DNA from: Adiantum capillus-veneris
Lineage: Eukaryota; Streptophyta; Polypodiopsida; Polypodiales; Pteridaceae
Reading direction: 5' to 3'
DNA length: 64,000 nucleotides
Assembly: GCA_014529385.2 (NCBI GenBank)
Contig: CM043965.1
Location: 16,428,912-16,492,911, forward strand
A program made the position numbers and the translations under genes. This document shows positions 32,885 through 44,147 of the stretch, one piece after another. Under the pieces are notes generated by a model that worked only from the letters and a program-made list of their open reading frames with translations, did not search any database and had not been told where the DNA came from. Numbering within the stretch: position 1 is the first letter of the stretch; each line of letters opens with the position of its first letter.

Positions 32885-35800
32885 CTCTAGGTGTGTGGTA
32901 TGCAAGTATCAAGTGATGGTAGTGCGGACTTAGCGATTGTTCAGAAATCCATTGACACTCTTCCAAAGAATGGTTTTTGTATTTTACCAAATATCTTCTG
33001 TACTGGTTTCCTCTGCGGGTAGTGGTCATGTCATGATCTAAAATTATTTCGGGAGTCAGAATTTCTTCATCGTCCTCAATGAAGGGGGGGTCAGCTGTGG
33101 TAGGGGTGTCGGGAATAGGTCCCTTGTGTGGTCTCAACAAACTGACATGGAAGGAGTTGTGTATTTTCCAATGTGAGGGAATGCCCAAGCGGAACGCATT
33201 GTTGTTTATTTTATGAAGAATTTTGAATGGGCCATAAAATCTAGGGGCCAATTTCACTTTAGGATGTTTTTCTACACTTTTTAAGCGTCGTTTTTCTATT
33301 CTAAGCCAAACAAGGTCGTTTTCTTTAAAAGGTGCAGGTCTTCGTTTCTTATTGGCTTGTGCAGTGTATCGTTCTTGTGCTCGTTTAATGCAAGCTGTGG
33401 CTTCTTGTAAAATGTTTGTGTGATCTCTGGTTAAAGTGTCAGCCGCAGGGACATCAATGCTAATAGTGGAGACGGGGACAGGGAGTTTCTTTCCATAGAC
33501 AATTTCAAAAGGTGCACGGTTTTTGGATGAGTGGGGTGTGTTATTGTAAGCAAATTGAAGCATAGGGAGGTGTTGGTCCCAGTTTGCAGTATTTTCAGTG
33601 GTATAAGATCGAAGAAGATCCATAATAGTACTGTTTGTGGCTTCTGTTTGACCATTACTTTCAGGGTGAAATGCAGATGTGAAATCCATTTTAGAGCCTA
33701 AGTTTTTGGCTAGGGCGACCCAAAAATGATTGCAAAAGCGTCCATCACGGTCGGAGAGAATGACCTTGGGGAAGCCGTGATAAGGGAAGATGGTTTGGAG
33801 GAAAAGCTTTGCAGCCTGTGGTGCAGAGAATGTCTTTTTGCAGGGTACAAAGTATGCTTGTTTGCTAAAACGGTCCACTATGGTCCATATCATGTCATTG
33901 TGTGAGGATGTGGTAGGGAGTCCTGTGATGAAATCCATGGAGATTTGTTCCCAAGGACTAGCAGGGATGGGGAGAGGCATTAAAAGACCATAAGACTTAC
34001 CATGATGACGTTTAACTCTTTGACATATCAAACATTCTGAAACAAATTTTGTGATATCGTGCTTCATTCCAGGCCAAAAAAAAAAAAGATCTTGACATGC
34101 AGTGAGTGTGGATTGAATTCCTCGGTGACCCATATATGGTGGTGCATGCATTTCAGTCATTGCTAGTTCCTTGAAGGGTGTTGTGATGCATAGCTTTTGC
34201 TGAAAATAAAGATAACCATTTGCTAATGTGTAGTGTTCATAGGGAAGAGCATTATTGTGAGTTATTTCAAACCAAGTACGTGAGAACTGTGGGTCGTGAG
34301 CATATGTGTTAGGCATAGAATGAAAATATTGCACATCACTCACAGAAATGTGATTCAAATAAACATGCTTGATTTTATCGAAGACAGATGAACGAGTAAC
34401 AGAGAAGACATTCACTTCAGGTTTTCTACTTAATGCGTCTGCTACTACATTCTCTTTACTTGGTTGGTATTGTATCATAGGATGAAAATTTTGAATAAAA
34501 CCTGCCCATTGGATATGACGATCATAAATGGTGGATTGAGTTAGAAGATGTTTAATGGCCTGTTGGTCAGTCTTGATTAGAACTTCGGAGCCCATAAGAT
34601 AGTGTTTCCATGTGTCTAGAGCGTGGACTACTGCTAGCAATTCTTTATCGTATGTGCTGTATTTGGTTTCTGATGGTTTGAGTTTTCGACTTTCGTAGGC
34701 AAGTGGGTGATCATTTTGCATTAAGACTGCGCCTATGCCTGATCCACTGGCATCTGTAACAACTACAAAGAAGGGTTGTGTGAAGTCGGGTAACTGCAGG
34801 ATGGGGGCATGTGTAAGGAGATATTTGAGAGTGTCAAATGATTTTTGTTGTGTGGGACCCCAATTGAATGGTACTTTTTGACGAAGTAAAGTGGTCATCG
34901 GTGACGCAATGTGTGAGAAGTTTTTGACAAATTTTCGATAAAAGCTTGCTAAACCTAAAAAGGATTTTATGTCATGCACGGATTTGGGGGTAGGCCATGT
35001 TTTAATAGTGTCAATCTTTTGAGGGTCAACAGATATTCCTTTTTCTGAGACTATGTGGCCTAAATAGTCAATGTGTGTTTGAAAAAATGTACTTTTATCT
35101 GGATTTGCAAACAACTGGTGGTCACGCAATAACTCAAAGACAATATGCAGGTGTTTTTTGTGTTCGTGCTCATCACGACTAAAAATGAAAATGTCATCAA
35201 AGAACACAATAACAAAGTCTTGATAATCAAGAAATATTTTGCTCATCATCCTAGCAAATGTGGCAGGTGCATTTGTGAGACCAAATGGTAAGACAATAAA
35301 CTCAAAATGACCAGACTGGGTACGAAATGCAGTTTTAAAAATATCATTAGGGTGCATACGGATCTGATGGTATCCTGATTTCAAGTCAATTTTGCTAAAC
35401 AGTTTCGCTCCTCGTAAGCGATCTAGGAGATCGTCTATACGTGGGATGGGATAGCGGTTTTTGATAGTAACTTTGTTTAATGCACGGTAGTCTATGCACA
35501 TGCGAAAAGTTTTGTTTTTCTTTTGGACTAGGAGAACTGGGGCACCAAAAGGGGATGCACTAGGACGGATGAGGCCCTTATCTAGGAGTTCGGTGATTTG
35601 TTTTTGGATTTCTTGTTGGTGCAAGGGACTATGTCTATATGGTGCTCTGTGTGGAGGTTGTGAGCCTGGAAAAATTTCAATTTTATGATCTAATTCACCA
35701 CGAGAGGGTGGTAGGTGAGGGGGGTAATCATCCACAAAGCAGTCATTATACTGTGAGAGGAAATCATTATGTGTGTGAGAGAGAGACGATTGTGTGTGTT

Positions 35801-37478
35801 CCACTTCAGTAACAAATATCATGTATGCTTTGTCATCCTTTCGTAGTGCACGTTTTGCTTGTGTGTGTGATATCAAGGGAAACATAGCAAGTGATGCATC
35901 AGCAGAAAGTGAAATAGATTTGCCATTAAAGGTGAAATTCATGGTGTGTGTGCGATAGTCAATGTGTGGAATATGTTGGTGTCGAAAAGGCATGCCCAGA
36001 ATGATATCCGTGGATTGCAATGGTGCAATTAAAAAATCAGCCTGTTCTGTGTAATCACCAATGGTAATTGTGAGAGATTTAATTTCACGTGTGCCATTGT
36101 ACCTAGTTCCTTGAAAAGCACATTTAACTTTGTATGCAGACGGTGTGGTGGTTAAATTCAATTTTCTTACCAATTTTTCATAAATAAAGTCGTGTGAACT
36201 ACCATCATCATGTAAAATAGACACGCTTGAATCTTGGATTTTTCCTGTTTGACGGAGCAAGGCATGAATTGAAATTGGATTACCTGGTAGGTGAGGTGGT
36301 GTTGTCATTGTCCAATCAGCCATATCATCGTCTAGGGGTTCTGATTCATCTTCGATGTTGTGTATGCGAGCTGTGGGTTGGCGAGGTCCGGGTGGACGAT
36401 TGTTGGTGCAGTTGGCTTCAACATGGCCATATTGGCGGCATTTGAAGCACCGAACACCATTATGACGTGCAGGGGGATTGGGATGTGTGTTTGAAATTTG
36501 AGGTGCAGTGTGTGTGGGTGGAGTGGCGGAGTTGTGTTGTGGGCGATGAGTGTTTTGGTGACTACGGGGAAAGGGGGGTGGACGGTTTTGTGTGTAATTA
36601 TTTGTGCGAGGGTTTGAAGTATACCTGTTGAAGTTATTACCGTTGCGATTGCGGTTGCGATTGTTGTTACCCCACTGATTGGGAGGTTGAAAATTAGGAT
36701 GATTGGGGTTACGCGTGTTGCGCACTTCATGGACGATAGAGTTGATTTCTTTCTCAGCATCGTAGGCCAAGGATATAGCTTCATAAAGAGACGATGGTTT
36801 GAGGGAATTGAGTTTTGACTGTATACCATTGGGAAGACCGTCTTCATATTTGCGTTGGAGAGACTCTGCAGGCACTTCTTCTACCATACAGAGGAGTAGA
36901 AGACGTTCCCAGAAGCGGTCAGTGTAACAAGAAATGGTGTCTTCTTGCATCCAAGAGAATTTGGCCCAAGCACGCCGAGCGTCAAGACCAAACTGAGGGG
37001 GTAGGAAAGAGTCTTTGACCCGCTGTTGAAAACTGTCCCAAGTTGATGGTCGTTCTGCCGTTTTGCGAAGCACGCTCCACCAAAGTGAAGCTTGACTAGA
37101 AAGGTGATTAGTAGCACATTTAATTTTATCTTTTTCAGTGAAATATTCGCCAGCAAAATAATCGTCGAATTGAGTTAACCAAGACAGCATCGTTTTACCA
37201 ATTTTGCGACCATCAAACTTGAAAAACGTGAAAGATTTTTGACTTATCTTTGCCTCTTTGCTGGATTTTTGAGCTTCAAACGTAGCCTTCAAAATTTTGA
37301 TCATACGTTCATCTTCGTTGTCATCTTCGCGTGCTCATTTCTGATCATTTGCGGCGAGGCGTTGATTCGCAATGTCTAATTCCTGTTGCAGTAAGAATAC
37401 TTGTTGCTCCAAGGTCGGTGCCGGTAGAGGTGAATCACTGGTCCAGTCGGAGGGGGCACTGGCACCGTTTGTCTCCAT
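32865..37478 (-). CDS. Gypsy-3 gag-pol polyprotein (one internal stop)
   Basis: From the likely start (ATG complementary to 37476-37478, M-E-T-N-G-A-S) the frame runs 1538 codons including the terminator; the only break is a TGA at 37335-37337 (codon 48). From the next ATG (37304), 1479 codons are open. Residues counted from 37304: gag core about 20-200, N/R-rich linker, CCHC knuckle CFKCRQYGHVEANC (about 285), protease with LHDDGSSHDFI (about 363, Asp in place of the usual Ser/Thr), RT with YHQIR and FFDDIFIFS (about 703), RNase H with TDASGSGIGAVL and YDKELLAV (about 810-930), integrase finger, integrase core with SMDFITGLP, LSDRDGRF and NGQTEATN (about 1090-1250), and a chromodomain-like YRRYLVKYKNHSLEECQW (about 1420). 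All enzymes are in one frame, so this could be made if the stop is bypassed or initiation is downstream. Confidence 0.95.
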
Positions 37479-39067
37479 GATGATGGGGAAAGTTGGTAAT
37501 TACATTGATTTGCTGCAAATCCCTAGCCGGGGTAGAAGGTTTGTGGTGAATAAATTCGACTAACCTGATTCCATGCTGTTGAATAGAGTAAAAGAGTTCA
37601 TAAGCCCAACGCCAAGTAGTGCGAAGCTCCCGATGGTGCAAAGTAGTTGCGAGGTTTTTGACGTAGAAGCGATGCAGACGAGTAGGTTGCTGATGATGTA
37701 ATGGTGTGCAATCAACGTGTCGTTGGTTGTGAATGCGACATAGCAGAGGAGGCATATAATTGAAGAAGGGCGACGAGAATTACCACCTTGTTTGATAGGT
37801 TCGACAAGCTCGGTCTACGCGAAAAATGGTGCTAGCTATCTTGCGGCTTATTTTGCAAGAGAGATCGACATGTCTTGAGTGTGTCTGCTTGGGTAGCGCG
37901 ACGCAGTCCGTACCCTCGACATGTCAAAGAGGAAGGCGATGTAGATGGGTGTGCATGCTTGCTTAGGTATGGTAAAAGAAAACTCTCTGCGGGATAGCTT
38001 GCAAAAAACCTTTCTGTGGTAATCTCCCTTGTTGTTTTGAAGGTAAAAAAAAAATAGTGTATGCCAAGCGCCGAGACTTGGGGAGAGGTTGTGGAATATG
38101 AGAGGGCAAGAGAAAAAAGATCCTGAAGGTGTGGTCGGCATGCGAGAAAGAGGGAGTGGTTTAGCCGGTTCTGTTAGTTGTCTCTCTACCCGTCTCAACA
38201 AGCGCATCAGCTGCTTTTCACCAGGAATTGTATAATCAGGCAGTTGCTCGCCACTGGGTCACTTTGCATGGTTTGTAATCTTCACCTTTTTTTGCCAACC
38301 TTTGCATGCACTAACCTTAGTTCATGGCCACCTGTGGCGTTGCAGCTTCTCTCTCTCTCTTTCTCTCTCTTCCAGCTTGCCACCACCTCCCGTTCGGCTC
38401 CAGTTACCTACCCCATGGGAATATGGCGCTGTTGTTAACTTCAACTGATTGTATGATATCCCGTTATGACTCCCTGCAGATATTCCACGCTAGTTACATC
38501 CCTTGCCTCGGGCAGCGGCAGCAAAAAAAAGGGGGGAAAGCCGACGAAGTCGGATTGCCACTAATGCGTAGGATCTGCTCACGTGTGCTGATCTCACACA
38601 CACACCTACAATTCCGCGAGCCTGCAACTCTGATATGCTCGCCCAATTGACTGGCTCTCAACTCACACACTCACAGACGATGACGCCGTTGAATGGGCCC
38701 CACACACACGCAGTCCATGATCTCCTGCCTGGCCTGGATTGACATTCACATAAGAAACCCCACACACACTCAGTTCTGGCAGTGCAGGTAGAAGGTGGTG
38801 AGGGGGGGGCTCCTGGATCGACAGGGTAAGCTGGCGCCACACAGAGATAGAGAGGGAGAAGGGCGACCAAAATGAAGAAAAAAAAAGAAAAGCGTGCGTT
38901 TTTTTTTTCCTGCGCTTATGGTCGGACCTCGCATACAGGGTGTGTTGTATTGATTGAAAGTTAAAAAAAAACAAAAAAAAACATTATGAATGTGGTCCTT
39001 AGGGGTTGTGTCCCGTGCTACGGATGAGAAAGAATTGCTCGGATGTCTCGCCTGGAGCGTAGCCTGG
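37479..39067 (-). other. Gypsy-3 leader
   Basis: About 1.6 kb between primer site and gag. It contains CT-rich runs near 38345-38375 and several A/T homopolymers. Short open frames on both strands have no recognisable domain and I do not call them genes. Confidence 0.7.
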
Positions 39068-39079
39068 GCTCTGATACCA
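39068..39079 (-). other. Gypsy-3 primer-binding site (tRNA-iMet)
   Basis: The minus strand reads TGGTATCAGAGC, one base from the 5' LTR end. Confidence 0.93.
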
Positions 39080-39080
39080 C

Positions 39081-39707
39081 TGCTACAAGCGGAATTCGAG
39101 GCTCCCTGCAAAATACATAGAATAACATGCTACAGACCATAAATCAATAGATCTCCATACCTACACCATCGTGTACGCGTAAACGCCATAGCAAATCTCA
39201 CATGAGAGAGGCAGAGAGCGAGACAGAGTAAGCGAGCACGTGTAGTGCACCTCCTAGAGCGGAGTGCTACGCCGGCACGGCGAGAGAGAAGAGAAGAGCA
39301 ACGCAGACACTGGGTGCAATCTCCCCCCGTGCAAGAGTGAGCATGTCCCTCTTGCACGTATTTTATTTATAGAAAAGTTCATGCTCAAAAAATGAGTTAC
39401 ATCCAATTCACACTTGGGCATAAAATAGTCCTGGCTCATAAAGAGCTCAATGTAACAATTCATAGCTGTCTACATCTCAACTTATAACTAAACCATAAAT
39501 ACTAAGGCTTGCCACAGAAAATCCAATGGTGGCAGTTTTATTCCGGATAACTGCTATCGCTTTATTGTCCAACATGTGCCAATCACTGATCTGCTCACAC
39601 AACACCCCACAAGTGATCATATTCCACAATTCAAATCAAAATTGCAATGCTTCATCAGAATATCAAATATTTCACAAATATATCATCAAAATATCAATTC
39701 CATTACA
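39081..39707 (-). repeat. Gypsy-3 5' LTR
   Basis: 627 bp, identical to the 3' LTR except four substitutions and a 12-bp deletion near 39291. The TATA-like box on the sense strand is at about 39358-39372. Confidence 0.95.
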
Positions 39708-40849
39708 CAAGGTGTACCCAATTCCTATTGGATGGCCTTAGAGGTGGACCAATGAGAATTAGGCTAGAGTAAATTTAGTTTAATTAATTTAAAAACACTT
39801 AATAAAAAGAACCAATGAAAATTAAGTCTCCTGGATGATTATTGGACAGCCCATGAAGGGGTCCAATAGGAATTGAGCAGCCCAATGGGCTACTTAATTC
39901 CTATTGGTCAGAATGGGGAAAGGTCCAATGGGGATTTAATTCATTTAAATCAATTAAGTTTAATTGATTAATCTCTCACAAAAGGGGAAAGGGGGACACA
40001 TGTCAGAAGGCTATCACTTATGCTGCTTAATAGCCATTGGCTTGACTTAGGGAGGTCCAATGGGGAGCCTGCAAGAGTAAATAGCAAGAGGGCTCGCCCA
40101 AGAGAGAGAGGGGGCTGATTTTTGCAAGGCATTATCACACACACACTCACATAATCTCATGTGTGAAGAAAGAGAAGACTATCTCTTCCCAAGCATTAAT
40201 GGAGAGCTCATCACCTACTCCAAGCTTGTGAGATAGAAGCCTACATCAACACACTCTTGGCATGTGGATGCAAATCCAACCAAGAGCCAAGCTTCAATGC
40301 ATGCTTATCTCCTCTACCAAGTCAATTACTAAGCTAAGCTATGCTAATATGAGTGATTATGTGAGGAGATGTACATCTTTCTCGTAAGATACTCCTTCTT
40401 CCTCTCAATCTACTCTCATACCTTGCTAGCTCTTACCATCTTTGAAGGTGTGTGAGGTCTTGGGTCTGAGAACAGGGATAATTAAATTTGTGTTTGCTAA
40501 GTGTTTTGCTTAGTGCATGAATCTTTCATCTTCATTGCACTAGCTAGTCTTGAAGGAACACAAAGAATTGTATTGTACAATGTCTCTCTTGATGGGAGAA
40601 ACCATAATACAAAGCCTTTTGGAGGGGGGACCGGCTCCATGCAAATCCGGTCCTCAACTGTTGTCAATAGCTTAATTTATCTCTCTTTTGAAGTATTGTT
40701 GATGCTATCTAACTAGGTGTTATGCTTTTTGTTGCTCTCTCCACCCAAGCACTCTTGTAATTCTCATTAGGAATCTATTCTAATGAAATGCCCACTATGT
40801 TCATGCTAATTTCCGCTACACACAAGTTATTAGGCCATTAAATGTTACA
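39708..40849 (+). repeat. Gypsy-2 3' LTR, second part
   Basis: Resumes with CAAGG, the duplicated Gypsy-3 target, and continues the match to 25694-26836 to the AATGTTACA end. TGGAG (40850-40854) follows. Confidence 0.93.
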
Positions 40850-41645
40850 TGGAGTAATAGATTGCAAAGATTTCGTAGGACACCTGTTAAGTACAAAGTG
40901 GCACACATGATGGCCTCAAACCAAAATGAATGCGGCAAAGTTTGACTTTCAACCATACATAGTGCCATTTTTGTAAGTGACTTGTTTTTCTTCTCAGCCA
41001 CACCATTTTGTTGAGGCATATAAGGCACTGTACGTTGGTGTTTTGTCCCATCACTAGCCAGAAATGCATTAAATTCATGAGACATATACTCCTTCCCTCG
41101 ATCGGAACGGAGAGTGCCCATAGTACATTTCGAGACATTTTCAGCCATAGCCAAAAAATTGTTTGAAGCACATAAATACTTCAGACTTCGCTTTAAGCGG
41201 ATATACCCATGCATGCCTGGAGTAATTATTATCAATAAAAGTCACAAAGTAAAGGTAATTGCCCAAGGACGGAGTTTGCATGGGCCCACAAACATCACTA
41301 TGCACAAGCTGCAACCTACATGTGGCCCTAACTGAACCATCCTTTGGAAACTTAGAACGCTGCATCTTACCCAAAATACAGCCTTCCTTTGGAAACTTAG
41401 AATGCTGCATCTTACCCAAAATACAGCCTTCACAGACATGTTTGAGAGGTGCTTCAAGAGGCGAAAGAAGCAATCATGTCACATTTCTACAAACGCAGCA
41501 AACTGGCAAAATTCAGATGACCAAAACTTGCATCCCAAAGTTTTGCATCTGAAATAGCCTTTGAATCCACAATTGCATTTGCAAAATTCTTCCCACACTT
41601 GTTATACAAAGTGACCTTATACGCCCACTACATAAAATGCCAGAT
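40850..41645 (-). pseudogene. Copia-2b, right half: integrase
   Basis: Continuation of Copia-2b beyond Gypsy-2. The minus strand encodes the integrase core with HSDVCGPMQTPSLG, LRSDRGKEY and QQNGVAEKKN (all three catalytic acid positions present), and upstream the finger region with CEGCILGKMQ. A 45-bp in-frame direct duplication at 41341-41430 repeats EGCILGKMQ-SKFPK. The frame shifts near 41220 and breaks off at 41645, where the LTR of Copia-2c begins. It is homologous to 46983-47760 of Copia-2a and preserves residues lost there. Confidence 0.87.
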
Positions 41646-42335
41646 TGTTGGAATTAGGGTTGCAGAGAAACGCACATAGCTTGGAGAAGACGAAGGAAGC
41701 TCAAGGCACACAATAGAGAGTGTTACTTAGTGTGCAATGGAAAGATAGATAGCCCTAGAGTGATGGGTGTATATACTATGCACGGGGAAAAAACCTCCTA
41801 AAGAGGGAAAAAATGCCCCAGTGGTCCTAGTGTGTTCACACACATCACTACCACATGTATATGGTAGCGAATCCCCCCTGGAGTGATGCGGTGAAATAGA
41901 GCTGGGATATGAGTAAAGGGAAGTGCCATGCCCTGAGGACATGATCAGTCCACAAAGGGGAGTAAGCCCAAAGCTTTGCGGAAAGCTTCAAGATTCTCAC
42001 GAGACAATGCCTTTGTGAAAAGATCTGCAAGGTTGTCCTGTGTTGGCACATAAGTCAAGATGATCTCTCATGTTGAGAGCCTCTCCCTGACATAGAGGTA
42101 ATGCACCTCGATGTGCTTTGTGTGAGCATGAAAAATTGGGTTCCTCGCAATTGCCAATGCACTCTGACTGTCAGTGTAGATAGTGTTGGCAGTGTCTTGT
42201 CCAACACCCAAATCATCCATAAGGCGTCTGAGCCATACACACTCAACCGTAGGTGTGAAGACTGCCCTGTACTCAGTCTCACAACTCGAAGTGGCCACAG
42301 TAGGTTGCTTTTTGCTCAACCATGATATACATGAT
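41646..42335 (-). mobile_element. Copia-2c: 3' LTR and RNase H fragment
   Basis: The 3' end of a third Copia-2 copy on the minus strand. The LTR at 41646-41870 (TGTTGGAATTAGGG to ATGGTAGCGA on the + strand) is followed by a polypurine tract in reverse, then RNase H to about 42335 with SSCETEYR and TKHIEVHYLYVRERL blocks in two frames. It starts inside Copia-2b and is truncated on the right. The junction with 2b is either an insertion whose other end was lost or a recombination point. Confidence 0.85.
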
Positions 42336-42379
42336 AGAGGCGTAATGTTTAGGTGAGGCCTATCAAGTTCTCAGATTCC

Positions 42380-42690
42380 CTCTAGAATTCATGACAAAGG
42401 GTCCTTGACACCAAACTTTTCTAGACAGTCCCCTACCATAGTCCACATGTTAGGTCGTATTCATAATAGCTCAGCTAATGTCATTGTACATGTCACTAGT
42501 GTGGACCAAATGTCTATTAGACCTTTAGAGTTGATGACTTTCTTGGAAGAGAGTCTTTGTGATGAGACTGCAACAAAATCTGATTTGGCCTTGTGCTCTC
42601 CCATACAGGATGGCAGTGATTTTATCGAATGGGGTCGGTTGTCTATAGATTGAACAGATCCTTGGTCTCCCCAATACGATTGCATTTCTA
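42380..42690 (-). pseudogene. Gypsy-4-like gag/PR-linker fragment, inverted
   Basis: The minus strand encodes a stretch (DNRPHSIKSLPSCMGEH, later TLAELLRIR) that aligns with the + strand Gypsy-4 segment at 53780-54000 (DNKPQSLKTLPSFIGNH, later TLSKLLQIR) with about the same spacing. It is therefore a small inverted piece of a related element. No protease triad is included. Confidence 0.6.
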
Positions 42691-43300
42691 GATTTATTTG
42701 AGATCTTGCCTCAACATTAGGAAGAGAATGGGGTCTAGGAGGGCCTCTTTATTTGGCAGTTTAAGGAAGTCAAACCTTTAGTATTAAGAAAGTAATAAAA
42801 GGACAAGTTTTAATTCAAACAGGCCAGTCGACTAGTTTATTTGAATTTAAAGTTTCCCCCCAAAATGGAATTTAAAATCTAGCGGGTAAAACCATATCAT
42901 GTAGCATATCTATGGAAAGAGCTCTACATGAAGATTGTAGATGTATGATCTCCACTCAAATCGAAGATCATATGTGGGAGTTACGCAAGGCCAAAAATCA
43001 TAAAATTTTCCACCTCCTTTTTGGTGGGGAAAAGTGCATCCTTTGATCACTCTTACACATCTCTTACACTCCCACCATTCTTGCCCACATGGCGTAGTAC
43101 ACCTATTCATCAAAATGTTAATCACCTCCATAAGCTCATGGCAAATAAAGAGGCCCTCGTACACCCATCCTCTTCCTGATGAACATTCCTCCCCCATCAC
43201 TGGTCTGGTTTACACGTTTGCTTAGCTCATTGTTTGGAGGATGCAATAGACCGTCACCTAAAGAGCCGGCTACATGCCACACTTCGCTGTATTGTTTCTT
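42691..43300. other. No gene seen
   Basis: Non-coding. It may include the left part of the Gypsy-4 LTR; no TG boundary could be confirmed because no partner LTR was found. Confidence 0.45.
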
Positions 43301-44128
43301 TTTTCCCAAAAGAAGCCTTGTAATTAACAAGTAATGATTCTTGAATTGTAATCTAGCCCATTATTCTCTATTGCCAGCTCAAAGACTACAAGCCTTGTAA
43401 AGTGGCCAATGGCCGTGGGAAAGGGTCCTAAGTTTTTGGGTCAAAACCCTTAGTTTGAAAGATAGCATAATCATTATCTCAAAGGTTTTTTTGGACGTCG
43501 CCTGGGAGCTGCAAGTTTGCTACTTATTGTAATCAATCTTTCTCTTTGATCGTAATCAAAAATCGGTTTCGATTAGTGCATTGTGTTCCTTGTCTCTTGC
43601 TCTTTAATCTAAGTGTAACCATTCTCAGTTTTGTTGTGCTTCACAACAACCTGTTTGTGAGTTAACTGCATGGATTTGAGTGCTAAAATGGTTATTTTCT
43701 CATGTTCTGACGTTGGAAGAGTGTTTTTATGCTATAGAGCCACCTTTTTAAATAGTTTTGTTACAATTTTTTGCACATTTTTTGGGATGGATCGTGATTT
43801 TGGTACTTTCCTGGATGACCATAGAACTTGGTAGGATTGTACCTTTAGGTATTGTAATACTCCTCCTTAAGTTTCATTGTAATCCGTGGATGTCAAAAAG
43901 GCGTAATGACCTAGAGTAATGAGATTGGACATAGGTAGATTTTTGGACTAGAGAGTGGTAGGTTTTCTAAAAGTAGTTAATCCCGTAGTTCCGTAGGTTC
44001 ACTTCTCGTGACTGACAATCTCAAAGAGTCTCTGTGCCCCATTTCGAGTCGCTTCCCTAAGTATTGACGTATGTTAGTGCTAGATAACTATGTTGTAGAC
44101 GTCCGTCTCGCGGAGACCCGCGCTAACA
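43301..44128 (+). repeat. Gypsy-4 5' LTR, right part (left edge unresolved)
   Basis: The sequence before the tRNA-Asp primer site ends CGCTAACA, as an LTR should. It is non-coding, with T-rich and CTTTGATCGTAATC-like stretches typical of R/U5. The true start could be anywhere from about 42700 to 43620. Confidence 0.5.
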
Positions 44129-44129
44129 T

Positions 44130-44147
44130 TGGCGCCGTTGCCGGGGA
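44130..44147 (+). other. Gypsy-4 primer-binding site (tRNA-Asp)
   Basis: TGGCGCCGTTGCCGGGGA is complementary to the 3' end of plant tRNA-Asp(GTC) including CCA. This site is known from the Athila/Tat branch of plant gypsy elements and differs from the initiator-Met sites used by most other elements in the window. Confidence 0.88.

Larger units (their letters stand above)
31920..39707 (-). mobile_element. Gypsy-3: young chromovirus with near-intact polyprotein
   Basis: A 7.79-kb minus-strand Ty3/gypsy element with LTRs 39081-39707 (5') and 31920-32558 (3'), TG..CA ends, a perfect CAAGG target duplication (31915-31919 and 39708-39712), a primer site, a 1.6-kb leader, one long gag-pol frame and a motif array before the 3' LTR. 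LTRs differ by four substitutions and one 12-bp indel, counted by eye. It is the youngest insertion whose age can be judged here, lying inside Gypsy-2, itself inside Copia-2b. Confidence 0.96.
25236..40849 (+). mobile_element. Gypsy-2: chromovirus-type Ty3/gypsy, split by Gypsy-3
   Basis: A + strand gypsy element with 1601-bp LTRs (25236-26836, and 31456-31919 plus 39708-40849 once Gypsy-3 is removed), a primer site at 26838-26849, a shortened gag, PR, RT, RNase H, INT and a C-terminal chromodomain-like segment. A polypurine tract AAGAGAGAGGTAA lies at 31443-31455. Without Gypsy-3 it is about 7.8 kb. Both LTRs are the same length and differ at roughly 28 positions by eye (about 1.8%). TGGAG flanks it on both sides inside Copia-2b. 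Confidence 0.95.

Noticed and set aside
38658-39111. Overlapping minus-strand ORFs in the Gypsy-3 leader
   Set aside because: They overlap each other in different frames, contain homopolymer-driven runs and lack domains; they sit in a non-coding leader.
31920-39707. The 1479-codon ORF as a host gene
   Set aside because: Complete gag-pol domain order, LTRs, primer site and target duplication identify it as a retrotransposon polyprotein.
44130-44147. Part of a tRNA-Asp gene
   Set aside because: Only the 3' 18 nt in complement are present, at an LTR boundary; no cloverleaf or internal promoter boxes. It is a primer-binding site.
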